Shown here: positions 8,809-18,683 of the stretch, piece after piece | Numbering within the stretch: position 1 is the stretch's first letter | How the letters are laid out: every line of letters begins with the position of its first letter | Source of the DNA: Psychrobacter sp. | GTDB taxonomy: Bacteria > Pseudomonadota > Gammaproteobacteria > Pseudomonadales > Moraxellaceae | Direction: 5' to 3' | DNA: 64,000 bases | Assembly (NCBI GenBank): GCA_029267175.1 | Contig: JARIDJ010000079.1 | Location: 1 to 64,000 of the forward strand | Notes under the pieces: generated by a model | Database searches by the model: none | What the model was told of the DNA's origin: nothing | The model's input: only the letters and a program-made list of their open reading frames with translations | Made by a program: the position numbers and the translations under genes

Positions 8809-10251
8809 TTAGTTAATTCTTTCTAAACGCACGCTGCCATCACTAGTAGTAACTCTGCGATAGCGAACATTGCTAGCAGGCTGCACTGTTCTTTGTACCG
8901 AAGGCTCAGACGAATAGACGTTAGGCGTAGCCGTTTGTCGCTGTTGAATCAGCTGACCCATACGATCGGTAGAGGCGGGGTTTGAGGGTCGAATAGAGCT
9001 AGAACCTTGAGCGCTATTTTGGGTAATTAAACGATAAAAGTTTTGACCAGCACGTCCATCGGCTGGGAATATACCGCGGCTGGTTTGATATTGCCGAATA
9101 GCGCTACGAGTATTATCCCCAATGATGCCATCGACTTCACCAATATCATAGCCTGCATCTAATAAAGCTTGCTGAATATCTTTGGCTTGTTGACGGCTGA
9201 TACCCGGATCGTTTGTCGGCCAAGCGGTAATAAAGTCCGTCTTGCTGCTATCCTCGCGAGCAATTAAGTCAGATAAATGGGCAATGGCTAAGGCGTAATT
9301 CTCAGAAGCATTGTAAGAATAAAAAGTATCGAAGTTTTTGCCGACCAAGAAAGCCGGACCGTCTTTGCCAGCGGGTAATAACAAGCCAGCACTGCTTAAG
9401 TCATAAGGTAGCGGACTACCATTAGCCAAGGTTAAGCCTTGATCTCGCCAATGGCTTATCGACTTTTTGTTTTTGCGGTCTGAAGCGGCCCAGTAACCAT
9501 TTGGTAGTCTTACCTCATAACCCCAAGGCTCACCGGTCCGATAACCACGGTTATCCAAAAAATTAGCCGTAGAGGCTAGCGCATCGGGTACACTATTAAC
9601 GAGGTCGCGACGACCATCACCATCAAAATCTACGGCTAATTCTAAAAAGGTGCTGGGCATAAACTGGGTTTGTCCAAAAGCTCCCGCCCATGAGCCGGTC
9701 ATGTCACTAGGTGCGATATCACCGCGCTGCACAATCTTTAGTGCATTAGCCAACTCTCCTTGGAAATAGCTTTGACGACGATCAAAACAGGAGAGGGTAG
9801 CAAGCGATTCGAAGAGTGGTTTTTTACCTAAGGTCTGTCCAAAGTTGGATTCGACGCCCCAGACTCCTAACACGTGCTCAGGCTTGACACCATAGCGTGA
9901 TTCGATCTGGCGTAGGGTGTCGCCCCATTGCCGTTTGGCACGGATACCGTCTTCGACACGCTCTTTGTCTACAAGAGCTGACAGGTAATCCCAAACATCT
10001 TTTTGAAATTCTGGCTGATAATTGAGCGATTGAATAACGCTCGGATCAGGCTGGCTTGGACGATAATTGTTAAAAGTATAGCTATCTACGCCGCGAAACT
10101 TACTAGAGTTTTTTAGCCCATCCAAACACTGTTGAAACTCACTATTGGATAAGTAGGGGGCTTCTGGCTTAGCAGCTTGAGTGGTACTAGTTAAACCAAA
10201 ACTAATGGCAGCCGTCAGTAAGGAGAGAGTAGAGAGGGTATTTAGATGCAT
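8809..10251 (-). CDS. Lytic murein transglycosylase (MltB/SLT_2 type) with peptidoglycan-binding domain
   Basis: A 480-residue exported protein. Residues 1-26 form a signal peptide ending TTQA-A. The catalytic domain (about 35-335) has the conserved glutamate Glu134 in GVWGVESNFGQ, then GSWAGAFGQTQFMPST and DFDGDGRRDL, as in family 3 lytic transglycosylases. A PG_binding_1 domain lies at about 352-410 (AKDIQQALLDAGYDIGEVDG). The tail is low-complexity, rich in Ser, Gln and Arg. It cleaves glycan strands to 1,6-anhydro-MurNAc ends in the periplasm. No lipobox is seen, so it is probably soluble, unlike MltB itself. Single gene. Confidence 0.93.
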   Translation of the reverse strand: MHLNTLSTLSLLTAAISFGLTSTTQAAKPEAPYLSNSEFQQCLDGLKNSSKFRGVDSYTFNNYRPSQPDPSVIQSLNYQPEFQKDVWDYLSALVDKERVEDGIRAKRQWGDTLRQIESRYGVKPEHVLGVWGVESNFGQTLGKKPLFESLATLSCFDRRQSYFQGELANALKIVQRGDIAPSDMTGSWAGAFGQTQFMPSTFLELAVDFDGDGRRDLVNSVPDALASTANFLDNRGYRTGEPWGYEVRLPNGYWAASDRKNKKSISHWRDQGLTLANGSPLPYDLSSAGLLLPAGKDGPAFLVGKNFDTFYSYNASENYALAIAHLSDLIAREDSSKTDFITAWPTNDPGISRQQAKDIQQALLDAGYDIGEVDGIIGDNTRSAIRQYQTSRGIFPADGRAGQNFYRLITQNSAQGSSSIRPSNPASTDRMGQLIQQRQTATPNVYSSEPSVQRTVQPASNVRYRRVTTSDGSVRLERIN

Positions 10252-10409
10252 GAAGATATCCTATAAAAGTAGTGGCAAGATCAGCAATAGTATTAAAGAT
10301 TGATTTAGAGTAACTAATATCCACTCTAAAGAAAAGCTATCGAAGGTCTTGGTTACTATAAGCTGACGGATGAGAGAGGTTATGAGTGAGTCTGAATAAA
10401 ATTAAGTGA

Positions 10410-11123
10410 TCATTCCCCCAAAACCTTATTCAACTCCTTAATAAAACCATGAATACGCTCGGCATTCTTACCCAAATCGCTGCTTCCTATACGCGACTTA
10501 CTACGGATATCGACTAAGCGCTCGTTGCCATTATCTTCTATGCGTACGACAATATCGTCCTTAAAGCCAAACCATAACGTTGCATCGGTGGCTTCTACTA
10601 GACCCGCATTTTTATCAGTATTGACTAAGTCCCAGCCCAAATTATCGGCGGCTTGCTCAATAGCGGTTACCAACTCTGCCTTCGATTGCGTATAAGTCAG
10701 AGTTTGCAGCTCAGGATAGGCTTTGCTTTGCTGCTCGGCAGTCTTAGTGCCGGCATACGCCACAGGGTTAGGAGCATTGACGCGAAGCGGAGCAATCGCC
10801 ACAAACTCAGGCGGCGTAGTCATATCGGTTGAGATGTCATGAATGGCTGGTACTTTTTTTGCGGTGCTCATCATCTTAAGCGGCATAACTATGGCAATAA
10901 GAGAGAAAAACACCGCTAATCCTGCACTAGCAAAGCTAATGGTTTGACGTTTGAATAGTGCTTGGATAATAAGTAAGATTAGCGCGGCGACACCAGTAAT
11001 AACCGCATATTTAAAGCCTGAAAACGCAGTAGCTAAGTCGATAATAGCGAACTTATAAAGCGGACCGGGCAGAGTCACTAGTAAAAAAGCAGCTAGGCTA
11101 ACTAAGCTCACCAATATTTTCAT
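10410..11123 (-). CDS. DUF1499 membrane-anchored protein
   Basis: A 237-residue protein with three hydrophobic segments in the first 90 residues (about 5-22, 37-57, 65-86) and then a soluble domain (about 118-237) with the DUF1499 pattern: YPELQTLTYTQSKAELVTAI, GWDLV, ATLWFGFKDDIVVRI and VDIRSKSRIGSSDLGKNAERI. Function is unknown; the soluble part probably faces the periplasm. It is 38 bases downstream of the thiopurine methyltransferase gene on the same strand, so the two are likely co-transcribed. Confidence 0.87.
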   Translation of the reverse strand: MKILVSLVSLAAFLLVTLPGPLYKFAIIDLATAFSGFKYAVITGVAALILLIIQALFKRQTISFASAGLAVFFSLIAIVMPLKMMSTAKKVPAIHDISTDMTTPPEFVAIAPLRVNAPNPVAYAGTKTAEQQSKAYPELQTLTYTQSKAELVTAIEQAADNLGWDLVNTDKNAGLVEATDATLWFGFKDDIVVRIEDNGNERLVDIRSKSRIGSSDLGKNAERIHGFIKELNKVLGE

Positions 11124-11161
11124 GTGGTTTCTCTATTTTTATAGGCCAATTAGCCAGTAGT

Positions 11162-11818
11162 TTAAGGAGTTAATAGCCAAACTGACTCAGTGACCGTGAG
11201 ATCTGGAGCAGCGTTTAAGGTAGCAGGCTTTTGTGCTAATGGTTTGATTGAATAATGAGCGCCATAATAGCGCTCAATGTCTGTAGAGTTAATAGAGAAA
11301 GGTGGCCCAGCGCGCTCATTTTGCTGATAATTGAGAGTTAGTACTAATTGCGGCGCGTTATCGCTAAGGCTTATGACTTGCTCGCTATAGCTTGGGCGCA
11401 TCTCTGGCGGCATGGCTATCAGCGCCGCTCTATCATAAACTGCATCAATAGCACCGATATCAGTAGCACTTAGCGCAAAAATATCTGCCGCCCACAAGCT
11501 AATCGTTTGTCCTGCTAGCTGACCCTGATAATTTTTTATTGAAGAGTCTTTAGTAGGTTGAGTGATAGTGACAGCACTATTTTGCTCGGCAAAGAACTCT
11601 ATTACTGCCGATTCTACCAATTCTATACCTATGACTTCATAGCCTTGCTGAGCCAACCATAGCATATCGATGGACTTGCCAGCTAAGGGCACCAATACTC
11701 GGCTGCCCTTTTTTAGCTTTAATTGATTAAAGTAATGGATTAACAGCGGATTGACTGTAGGCTGGTTAAAACCGATACGACCTTGTTGCCAGCGCTCTTG
11801 CCAAAATTCAGCCTTCAT
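11162..11818 (-). CDS. tpm: Thiopurine S-methyltransferase
   Basis: A 218-residue cytoplasmic SAM-dependent methyltransferase. It begins MKAEFWQERWQQGRIGFNQP, the family's typical start, and has the SAM-binding strand-loop SRVLVPLAGKSIDMLWLAQQ (about 39-58) and GIELVESAV. DRAALIAMPPEMR is also family-typical. Members methylate thiopurines and, in bacteria, selenite or tellurite compounds. Length matches the usual 210-220. It leads a probable two-gene unit with the DUF1499 gene. Confidence 0.93.
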   Translation of the reverse strand: MKAEFWQERWQQGRIGFNQPTVNPLLIHYFNQLKLKKGSRVLVPLAGKSIDMLWLAQQGYEVIGIELVESAVIEFFAEQNSAVTITQPTKDSSIKNYQGQLAGQTISLWAADIFALSATDIGAIDAVYDRAALIAMPPEMRPSYSEQVISLSDNAPQLVLTLNYQQNERAGPPFSINSTDIERYYGAHYSIKPLAQKPATLNAAPDLTVTESVWLLTP

Positions 11819-11903
11819 ACTATTACCCTCAAAATTTTTATCATAAACAATCTGTAATCAAAAAAATGCTTACTATTGCTAGTTATCATAACGTCAATAG
11901 CCA

Positions 11904-11934
11904 CAAAAAAGCCAAGAGAATAATCACTTGGCTT
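11904..11934 (-). terminator. Terminator of msrA (minus strand)
   Basis: Arms aagccaag/cttggctt (11909-11934) with an A run at 11905-11910, giving a T run on the minus strand, directly after msrA. Confidence 0.8.
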
Positions 11935-11976
11935 GCTATTGCAAGATTAATTACGGTTAATGCCTCAACAGCGTTA

Positions 11977-12498
11977 TTAGCTGACCATGTATTCGCTAAA
12001 TTCTTTACGTAGTTTGGCAAGCTTTGGCGGAATAGCGAAGTTACAGTAGGCTTGACCAGGATTGCGATTAAAGAAGTCTTGATGTGCCTCTTCTGCGCGA
12101 TAAAACTCCACGGCAGGATGCACTTCGGTAACGACGTTTAATCCCATATCACGCAGCTTATTAATAGTGCGATCAATCGTGGGTTTTTGATCTTCGTCAG
12201 TGTAATACACGATGCTACTATATTGGCTACCGACATCATTGCCTTGACGATCTTTTGTGGTGGGATCGTGAGTACCAAAGAATACATCGAGTAGCACTTC
12301 TAATGGCAAGGTTTGTTCATCAAATTCGACTTTGATGACTTCAACGTGACCGCTATTACCACTACAGACCGCTTGGTAATTGGCTGTTTCTGCCTCACCG
12401 CCCATATAGCCTGAAACGACGGACTCAACGCCTTTTAGAGATAAAAACACGGATTCGGTGCACCAAAAGCAGCCACCGCCTAAGATGATAGTTTGCAT
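11977..12498 (-). CDS. msrA: Peptide-methionine (S)-S-oxide reductase MsrA
   Basis: A 173-residue cytoplasmic repair enzyme that reduces methionine-S-sulfoxide. The catalytic Cys10 is in GGGCFWCTES, followed by GVESVVSGYMGG, GHVEVIKVEFD, FFGTHDPTTKDRQGNDVGSQ (about 89-108) and AYCNFAIPPKL. There is no fused MsrB domain. Length fits single-domain MsrA. It stands alone and closes with its own terminator. Confidence 0.97.
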   Translation of the reverse strand: MQTIILGGGCFWCTESVFLSLKGVESVVSGYMGGEAETANYQAVCSGNSGHVEVIKVEFDEQTLPLEVLLDVFFGTHDPTTKDRQGNDVGSQYSSIVYYTDEDQKPTIDRTINKLRDMGLNVVTEVHPAVEFYRAEEAHQDFFNRNPGQAYCNFAIPPKLAKLRKEFSEYMVS

Positions 12499-12632
12499 AA
12501 TTTTTCCTATTATTATAAATACTTACTTATTAACAAATGAAACTAAGCTGATTTTGCTAAACGTTCTAGTTAGCTTAATTCTACCTATTTAGCATAACAA
12601 TTGTGTCTTTAATCCTGAGTAACAAACGGTAA

Positions 12633-12641
12633 TGTTATAAT
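12633..12641 (+). promoter_or_regulatory. Extended -10 promoter of cmoA
   Basis: TGTTATAAT, a perfect -10 hexamer with the extended TGn element, about 80 bases before the preferred cmoA start. No good -35 is visible, as expected for extended -10 promoters. Confidence 0.55.
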
Positions 12642-12685
12642 GAGCTTTTGCTAAAGGCAGTGCTATCAAAACCGCTGTCAATCTA

Positions 12686-13594
12686 ATGATGAAAGTCATC
12701 GTCCAAAAGAGTTATGCTATGAATTCCCCTAAATCAACCTCAGAAACTGTGCAACAAGCTAGGCAACAAGCTGTGCAACAAGCTAGACATGCTACCGATA
12801 TTGAACATGATGCGCACAAACAGAACTTAGTCAAACATGATACCTTGTTTGATAAGCCATTTACCACGCCATTAGATAAAGTGGCGCGCTTCTCCTTTGA
12901 TGAGCAAGTGGTTGCCTGTTTCCCTGACATGATTCGCCGTAGTGTACCGGGCTACGGTCAAGTGCTAGCGATGCTGCCGATTTTTGCGCGGCGTCACTGC
13001 AAGTATCGTCAGCAAAATAATGACGGCCAACGCGTCAGCCGTATTTATGATTTGGGCTGCTCGCTTGGCGGTGCTACGATGGCGCTGGCGGGCGAGTTTG
13101 CAGCGCAAGACTTACAGATTAAGGCGATAGATATCTCGCCGGCGATGACTTTTGAGGCTGCCACTTTACTCAAGGATAATTATCCGCAGCATGACATCGA
13201 AGTGATTACCGCTGATATTCGTGATATCGAGCTTGAGCCTTGCGATATGGTGATCTTGAATTTAACGCTGCAATTTTTGCCTACTGAGGATAGAGTCGCG
13301 GTGCTAAAAAAGATTTATAACGCGCTAACCGAGGGCGGCATCTTAGTCTTAACCGAAAAGACTCACGCTATAGATGAGCAATATGACGCATGGCTAGTTG
13401 AGCGTTATTATGACTTTAAACGCGCCAATGGCTATAGTGAGATGGAGATTAGCGGTAAACGTAACGCGCTTGAGAATGTGCTGATTACCGACACTTTAGA
13501 TCAGCATCATCAGCGTTTGAGTGAAGTAGGGTTTGCGCGGCATTTGACTTGGTTTCAGTTTTTGAACTTTGTTTCTGTGGTGGCGTTTAAGTAG
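12686..13594 (+). CDS. cmoA: Carboxy-S-adenosyl-L-methionine synthase CmoA
   Basis: A 302-residue enzyme that makes carboxy-SAM from SAM and prephenate for wobble uridine modification (cmo5U34). The core starts near residue 55 ([20 protein letters not shown]) and shows [21 protein letters not shown] and [11 protein letters not shown]. The usual length is about 245, so roughly 45-55 residues are extra at the N-terminus. They include [14 protein letters not shown], a short imperfect repeat. A second ATG at 12719, preceded by AGAG, would shorten it by 11 residues and is perhaps the true start. CmoB follows 141 bases later. Confidence 0.95.
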   Translation: MMKVIVQKSYAMNSPKSTSETVQQARQQAVQQARHATDIEHDAHKQNLVKHDTLFDKPFTTPLDKVARFSFDEQVVACFPDMIRRSVPGYGQVLAMLPIFARRHCKYRQQNNDGQRVSRIYDLGCSLGGATMALAGEFAAQDLQIKAIDISPAMTFEAATLLKDNYPQHDIEVITADIRDIELEPCDMVILNLTLQFLPTEDRVAVLKKIYNALTEGGILVLTEKTHAIDEQYDAWLVERYYDFKRANGYSEMEISGKRNALENVLITDTLDQHHQRLSEVGFARHLTWFQFLNFVSVVAFK

Positions 13595-13735
13595 GATTTT
13601 ACCCAACCCTTAAAAATAAATAACCCATGCTCCGCAAATTTCACGACTATTAAAGAACGCTAAGCTTGAGGCTAATCTTTTTATTATCTTAACTATTATT
13701 CATCCAAATTCAAATCAACGAAAATTAAAACACTT

Positions 13736-14779
13736 ATGATCAACGATACTATTACCAATGCTGAACGCGAACTCTATTTAACCTTGTTGACCATTGCTGA
13801 GACACAGCCGATAGCTTATGACTGGCTCGCGCTATTGCCCAATTGGCTAACGGCCATCAAGGATAAGCGTAATTATGCCCATGCGCCAGCGTATCAAGCG
13901 TCAGTAGCAAGACTGCCGACTATTAGCGCTGATAGTGTCGATTTAAATAGCGCGGCTATTACTATTAACGCTCAGCTAAGTAACTCTGAGCGCAAGCAAA
14001 CTTTAGCGCTACTCAAGCAATTAATGCCTTGGCGCAAAGGGCCCTTTTATATTGGAAAGCAGATTGGTAACGATGAGTCAGGGATTAGCATAGATACCGA
14101 GTGGCATAGCGATTGGAAGTGGGAACGGGTAGCGCCGCATTTGAGTCCGTTGAAGGGCAGACGCGTTTTGGATGTTGGCGGCGGCTCGGGTTATCACGGT
14201 TGGCGCATGGCAGGCGCGGGCGCAGAGACGGTAATCATTGTCGATCCGTCTTGTTTGTTTTATCATCAATTTATGGCGATTAGGCATTTTGTTGGCAATG
14301 CTGACAACTATCGAACGCACTATATTCCGGTGCCGTTAGAGGCGTTGCCTGCCAGTAGCGACCAAGGCAGTCAGCTGTTTGATACGGTGTTTAGTATGGG
14401 GGTGCTTTATCATCGCCAATCACCGTTTGAGCACTTACAGCAGCTGCGGGGACAGCTAGTCAAAGGAGGCGAGCTAGTGCTTGAGACTTTAGTGATTGAT
14501 GGTGATGCCAATATGGTACTAGTGCCCCATGATAGATATGCGCAGATGAATAATGTATATTTTTTGCCTTCAGTAGATGCTTTAGTGGGTTGGCTCAAAA
14601 AGGTTGGCTTTGAGGAGGTGCGCTGCGTCGATATCGATGTGACCACGATAGAGGAACAGCGAGCGACCCAGTGGATGACGTATCAATCGCTGAGTGATTT
14701 CCTTGATCCTAATGACTGTACCAAAACCATTGAAGGTTATCCGGCACCAAAGCGCGCCACTATTATCGCTAAAAGGTAG
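13736..14779 (+). CDS. cmoB: tRNA U34 carboxymethyltransferase CmoB
   Basis: A 347-residue enzyme that transfers the carboxymethyl group from carboxy-SAM to 5-hydroxyuridine 34 of tRNA. Family motifs are [11 protein letters not shown] (about 101-111), [13 protein letters not shown], the nucleotide-binding [20 protein letters not shown] and [16 protein letters not shown]. Length is close to the usual 320-330. It lies downstream of cmoA in the same direction, the standard pairing. Confidence 0.96.
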   Translation: MINDTITNAERELYLTLLTIAETQPIAYDWLALLPNWLTAIKDKRNYAHAPAYQASVARLPTISADSVDLNSAAITINAQLSNSERKQTLALLKQLMPWRKGPFYIGKQIGNDESGISIDTEWHSDWKWERVAPHLSPLKGRRVLDVGGGSGYHGWRMAGAGAETVIIVDPSCLFYHQFMAIRHFVGNADNYRTHYIPVPLEALPASSDQGSQLFDTVFSMGVLYHRQSPFEHLQQLRGQLVKGGELVLETLVIDGDANMVLVPHDRYAQMNNVYFLPSVDALVGWLKKVGFEEVRCVDIDVTTIEEQRATQWMTYQSLSDFLDPNDCTKTIEGYPAPKRATIIAKR

Positions 14780-14815
14780 CTTTTAGCTTTACCTTATTCT
14801 CACGGACGAGACGCT

Positions 14816-16018
14816 ATGAAAATATCGATATATGTACCAACGCTGATAAAACCATTGTTAGTGAGCGCTGTTAGTTTGCTTTCGCTACCAGTGCTAGCGG
14901 CTTATGGTGACCCATTCGAGGGCAGCGGCTTTGTCAGCGAGGATTGGCAGCTGGTCTGTGACAATACCTTAACTTGCCGAGCGGCGGGCTACAGTAGCGA
15001 GATTGCAGAACTACGGGGCAGCATTATGATGACCCTGCCAGCAGGCGAGAAGCTACCCAATACGCAAGTGGTGCTGAACTACTGGGACGATGCTAAAGCG
15101 GTAGAAGATCAAATGCAGGCGCAAAACCGCCAAGTTGAGTTGTGGCTTAATGATAAATACTTTGGCAAAGTGCCATTAAATACAGAGGAGAGGGGTCGAG
15201 GCGTATTGACGACTGCGCAAACCAAGCTGCTTATCGATAACGCTCGAAAGCCTACTAAAATAGAATTTAGAATTGGCGATTATCGCTGGCAGATATCCGA
15301 TATCGGTATGGCCGCTGTGTTACTAAAGCTAGATGAAGTGCAAGGCCGAGTAGGCACGCCATCCGCTTTAGTTAGTAAACACAATCCTAATCGCCAAAAT
15401 CTAAAACTAGCAAAGGTGCCACCTAAGATTTATGCGGCAGAGACTTATCCTATCGCTGAGTATGACACGGTTACTGATAAGGCTGCTAAAAGGTCTGATG
15501 AGCAGAAGTTTTATCAGCGACTAAGCGAACGTTATAATCAGCAATGGCAAAGCAAAATGACGGGATGGGTCAAGATTAGTATGGCGAGCCTCGATGCTGA
15601 GAGGCGCGAGGACTGTAACATACTAAGCTCAGATCAGGATTGGTTTGATAAAGAAGATAAAGTCTGGCGCTTTACGCCAATCGATAGTAAACATACCTTA
15701 GCCAGTCACCCTTGCTGGACAGGAGCTTATAACTTTGGTACTGGCTATTGGCTCATTGATAACGATAAACCCGCCAAGCCCAAGCTGATTACTTTATCCG
15801 GCTCTTCTTATGCCGAAGGTGAGATATTCACCGCGCATAAAGGCCGAGGATTAGGGGACTGTTGGTCGATGAAAAGTTGGGTTTGGGAGGGTAAAGACTT
15901 CGCTTTGGCTAGTGAGAAAACCACTGGGTTATGCCGTTTGATAGAAGCAGGCGGCGCTTGGCAGATGCCCACTTATGTCAGTGAAGTGATAAAAATAACT
16001 GATGATAAATTAGATTAG
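14816..16018 (+). CDS. DUF1176 domain-containing exported protein
   Basis: A 400-residue protein with a signal peptide (about 1-28, ending VLAAYG). The mature protein matches DUF1176: DWQLVCDNTLTCRAAGY near residue 42, TKIEFRIGDYRWQISDIGMA and CWTGAYNFGTGYWLID. Conserved cysteines suggest disulfides in the periplasm. Function is unknown in the family. It lies 36 bases after cmoB and may share its transcript. The last 9 bases overlap the end of the convergent small membrane gene. Confidence 0.87.
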   Translation: MKISIYVPTLIKPLLVSAVSLLSLPVLAAYGDPFEGSGFVSEDWQLVCDNTLTCRAAGYSSEIAELRGSIMMTLPAGEKLPNTQVVLNYWDDAKAVEDQMQAQNRQVELWLNDKYFGKVPLNTEERGRGVLTTAQTKLLIDNARKPTKIEFRIGDYRWQISDIGMAAVLLKLDEVQGRVGTPSALVSKHNPNRQNLKLAKVPPKIYAAETYPIAEYDTVTDKAAKRSDEQKFYQRLSERYNQQWQSKMTGWVKISMASLDAERREDCNILSSDQDWFDKEDKVWRFTPIDSKHTLASHPCWTGAYNFGTGYWLIDNDKPAKPKLITLSGSSYAEGEIFTAHKGRGLGDCWSMKSWVWEGKDFALASEKTTGLCRLIEAGGAWQMPTYVSEVIKITDDKLD

Positions 16019-16228
16019 CCACTTATTAAAAGCGACTTCCATAATAATCTTGATTAAAAAACCTACAAAACCAGCACCAAGTGCTAAGAAAGTCCAAAAA
16101 GTACCAGCGCGCCCAGACTGTGATTGCTTAGAGACGTCCCAAATAATAAAGAATAAAAAGGCAATAAAAATGGGCAGTAGAACGTACAAACCCCAATTGG
16201 TAATGGTACTAGCAGCAATAGCAAACAT
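16010..16228 (-). CDS. Small DUF2788-like membrane protein, copy 1
   Basis: A 72-residue protein with two membrane segments (about 12-31 and 44-66) separated by a short charged turn (WDVSKQSQSGRAG). The pattern resembles the DUF2788 family of Moraxellaceae and pseudomonads; that assignment is from memory. It is about 80% identical to the gene immediately upstream (16253-16471), so the pair is a tandem duplication, separated by 24 bases and co-oriented. Its 3' end overlaps the DUF1176 gene by 9 bases. Function is unknown. Confidence 0.7.
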   Translation of the reverse strand: MFAIAASTITNWGLYVLLPIFIAFLFFIIWDVSKQSQSGRAGTFWTFLALGAGFVGFLIKIIMEVAFNKWLI

Positions 16229-16252
16229 AGCCTGTTCTCGGTAAGTTAGTAG

Positions 16253-16471
16253 TTATATCAGCCACTTTTTGAAGGCAACTTCGAGTAGTAGTTTGAGTAA
16301 AAAACCCATAAAACCTGCACCCAAGGCTAAAAATATCCAGAAAGTACCAGCGCGCCCAGCGTTTGATTTTTTGGAGATATCAAACATAATAAAAAATAAG
16401 AACGCGATAAATATCGGCAAAAGGATGTATAGTCCCCAATTAGTAATCGTACTCGCGGCGATAGCGAACAT
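16253..16471 (-). CDS. Small DUF2788-like membrane protein, copy 2
   Basis: A 72-residue paralogue of the next gene. The first 15 residues (MFAIAASTITNWGLY) and much of the two membrane segments are identical; differences are mostly conservative (Ile/Val/Leu) plus changes in the central polar turn (FDISKKSNAGRAG). An open frame extends 26 codons upstream, but AAGGA lies 8 bases before the ATG at 16471, giving the same length as its sister. Probably the first gene of a two-gene unit. Function is unknown. Confidence 0.7.
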   Translation of the reverse strand: MFAIAASTITNWGLYILLPIFIAFLFFIMFDISKKSNAGRAGTFWIFLALGAGFMGFLLKLLLEVAFKKWLI

Positions 16472-16831
16472 GATTCTGTCCTTAATTTGCAACAAAATAG
16501 AGGCTGTATTATAACGTGGAACCGTTTTGATATGAATGTCTAAGCTCATTAATATGACAGTAATAATACATTCAGCGCGACTATGGGGTCATCAGCAGCG
16601 CTAAGCCAGCGCCGATAAATAAACCTCAGCTCAATAGCTAGGGTCAATAGTCAATAGCTAAGAGCTACCAAACACAATCAAACCATACATCACAACCACT
16701 TTGATAAGTCATATATCAAGTCAATAAAGCAAGTTTAACGCTATTTTTATCAATAATGATGCAATAAGGCCCAAAGATTGTTATATTTACGGGTTATCAC
16801 TTTTTCGACTTATTTATGAGTTTATACCCTT
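16472..16831. other. Divergent intergenic region upstream of argS
   Basis: About 360 bases with no visible gene. It holds the promoter of the small membrane pair and, at 16779-16787, an extended -10 motif for argS. A short repeat of caatagctaaggg-like sequence occurs around 16630-16660. Confidence 0.5.
16779..16787 (+). promoter_or_regulatory. Candidate extended -10 promoter of argS
   Basis: TGTTATATT (TGn plus a 5/6 match to TATAAT), about 45 bases before the argS ATG. No clear -35. Confidence 0.4.
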
Positions 16832-18661
16832 ATGTCACAAGCCCAAATAGATACTTTAGCTGCCCTGTTTGAAGAGGCCATTCAAACTCTAAAACAAGAT
16901 GGTATTTTGCCTGCCGATTGGCAAAATAACAGCCAGATTACCCGTACTAAAGATCTTAGTCACGGTGATTTTGCTAGTAATATTGCGCTAAGTGCAGCTA
17001 AAGTCGCCAAAACCAATCCTCGTGCTTTGGCTGAGCAAATCGTTAAAGCTTTGCCTGATAATCAAAACATTCGCCAAATCGATATCGCCGGTCCCGGATT
17101 TATCAACGTATTTTTGAATTCGGATGCTAAGTTTGCGGTGCTAGAAGAGATCTTTGCTAAGCAGCAGCGCTTTGGTCTTAGTGATAAATTTGCCAATCAA
17201 AAAGTACAGGTCGAATTTGTCTCAGCCAATCCCACCTCAAGCCTGCATGTCGGTCATGGTCGCGGTGCCGCCTTTGGTATGAGTGTGGCAAACTTGCTCG
17301 AAGCTGTGGGTTATGACGTTACGCGCGAATACTATGTCAATGACGCTGGCCGGCAGATGGACATTCTAGCGACTAGTACTTATTTGCGCTACTTGCAGGT
17401 TAATAATGAGGCCGTTGTTTTCCCTTCCAATGCTTATAAGGGCGATTATGTTAGTGATATCGCTGAGACCCTAAAGACTCAGTATGGCGATAGCTACGTG
17501 CATACCTTTGAGCAGATCGCTTTGGGTGTGCCAGCAGATGCCGAATATACCATCACTGCAAAAGGCGAAAAAGAGCTAGTATCGGGTGATAAAGAGGCGC
17601 ATATCGATGGCCTGATTGCTAATAGTAAAGCCCTGTTAGGTGAGAGCTATCAGCTGTTTTTAAACGCCGCTTTGAGTGGTATTTTAGCCGATATCAAAGA
17701 TGATCTAAACGATTTTGGTGTGCATTATGAATGCTGGTTTAGTGAAAGATCGATAGCCGATGAGATCGAACCAGTACTACAGATATTAGATGACAAAGGC
17801 TATCTGTACGAGAAAGAGGGCAATATCTGGTTTAGATCGACCGATTTTGGTGATGAAAAAGATCGAGTAGTGCGCCGGGCTAATGGTCAAAGCACTTATT
17901 TTGCCTCTGATATTGCTTATCATAAAAATAAATTCGATCGCGGTTTTGATAAAGTCATTAATGTTTGGGGCGCGGATCATCATGGCTATGTACCACGAGT
18001 CAAAGCGGCACTATTAGCGTTAGGCATTGATGCCGAGCGTTTAGATGTGGTGTTAGTACAGTTCGTGGCGCTATGGCGCGGTGATGAAAAAGTACCGATG
18101 TCTTCGCGCTCAGGGGAGTTTGTGACTTTGCGTGAATTACGCTCTGAGGTCGGTAATGATGCAGCGCGCTTTTATTATGTAGCGCGTAAGCCTGAGGTAC
18201 ATGTCGACTTTGATCTAGAGCTTGCTAAGTCGCAAAGCAAAGACAATCAGGTTTATTACATCCAGTATGCTCATGCTCGCTCTTGTAGAGTGCTTGAGAA
18301 GCTAGCAGCTAGCGGTATGAGCGTTGATGATGCTGTTGGTGCAGCTCAGCAAAACTTACTAACCGCTGCCAGCGAAGAAGAGCTGATTAAGCTTTTAGGG
18401 GCTTATCCAGCTACTTTATTGCGCGCGGCAACCGGCTACGAGCCGCATATCTTGACCAACTATCTAAAAGAGTTAGCGGCCTTATTCCACGGTTGGTATG
18501 ATAGCAATCGGATCTTGCCGGTGAGCTTAACCTCAGGGGAGACGCCAAGTCAGGATGAAGTCAATATGATGCAAGCTCGCCTACGTTTATCGAAAGCGGT
18601 CGGGCAAGTATTGACCAATGGGCTAAATTTATTGGGTCTATCAGCACCGACTAGTATGTAG
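16832..18661 (+). CDS. argS: Arginine--tRNA ligase
   Basis: A 609-residue class I synthetase. It has the N-terminal additional domain (DLSHGDFASNIALSAAK), the HIGH-type motif in SANPTSSLHVGHGRGAAFG (about 131-149), the degenerate KMSKS region VPMSSRSGEFVTLREL, and the anticodon-binding DALR domain at the C-terminus (VYYIQYAHARSCRVLEKL onward). Length is slightly above the usual 560-590. The SPOR-domain gene follows in the same direction after 217 bases, a common Moraxellaceae/pseudomonad neighbourhood. Confidence 0.97.
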   Translation: MSQAQIDTLAALFEEAIQTLKQDGILPADWQNNSQITRTKDLSHGDFASNIALSAAKVAKTNPRALAEQIVKALPDNQNIRQIDIAGPGFINVFLNSDAKFAVLEEIFAKQQRFGLSDKFANQKVQVEFVSANPTSSLHVGHGRGAAFGMSVANLLEAVGYDVTREYYVNDAGRQMDILATSTYLRYLQVNNEAVVFPSNAYKGDYVSDIAETLKTQYGDSYVHTFEQIALGVPADAEYTITAKGEKELVSGDKEAHIDGLIANSKALLGESYQLFLNAALSGILADIKDDLNDFGVHYECWFSERSIADEIEPVLQILDDKGYLYEKEGNIWFRSTDFGDEKDRVVRRANGQSTYFASDIAYHKNKFDRGFDKVINVWGADHHGYVPRVKAALLALGIDAERLDVVLVQFVALWRGDEKVPMSSRSGEFVTLRELRSEVGNDAARFYYVARKPEVHVDFDLELAKSQSKDNQVYYIQYAHARSCRVLEKLAASGMSVDDAVGAAQQNLLTAASEEELIKLLGAYPATLLRAATGYEPHILTNYLKELAALFHGWYDSNRILPVSLTSGETPSQDEVNMMQARLRLSKAVGQVLTNGLNLLGLSAPTSM

Positions 18662-18683
18662 TCTAGATTGATATCCTGTAGCA

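Noticed and set aside
12712..12930. Cysteine-rich 72-residue minus-strand reading frame
   Set aside because: It is the antisense of the repeat-bearing cmoA N-terminus; the cysteines come from reading gcaacaagct repeats backwards. No ribosome site of its own.
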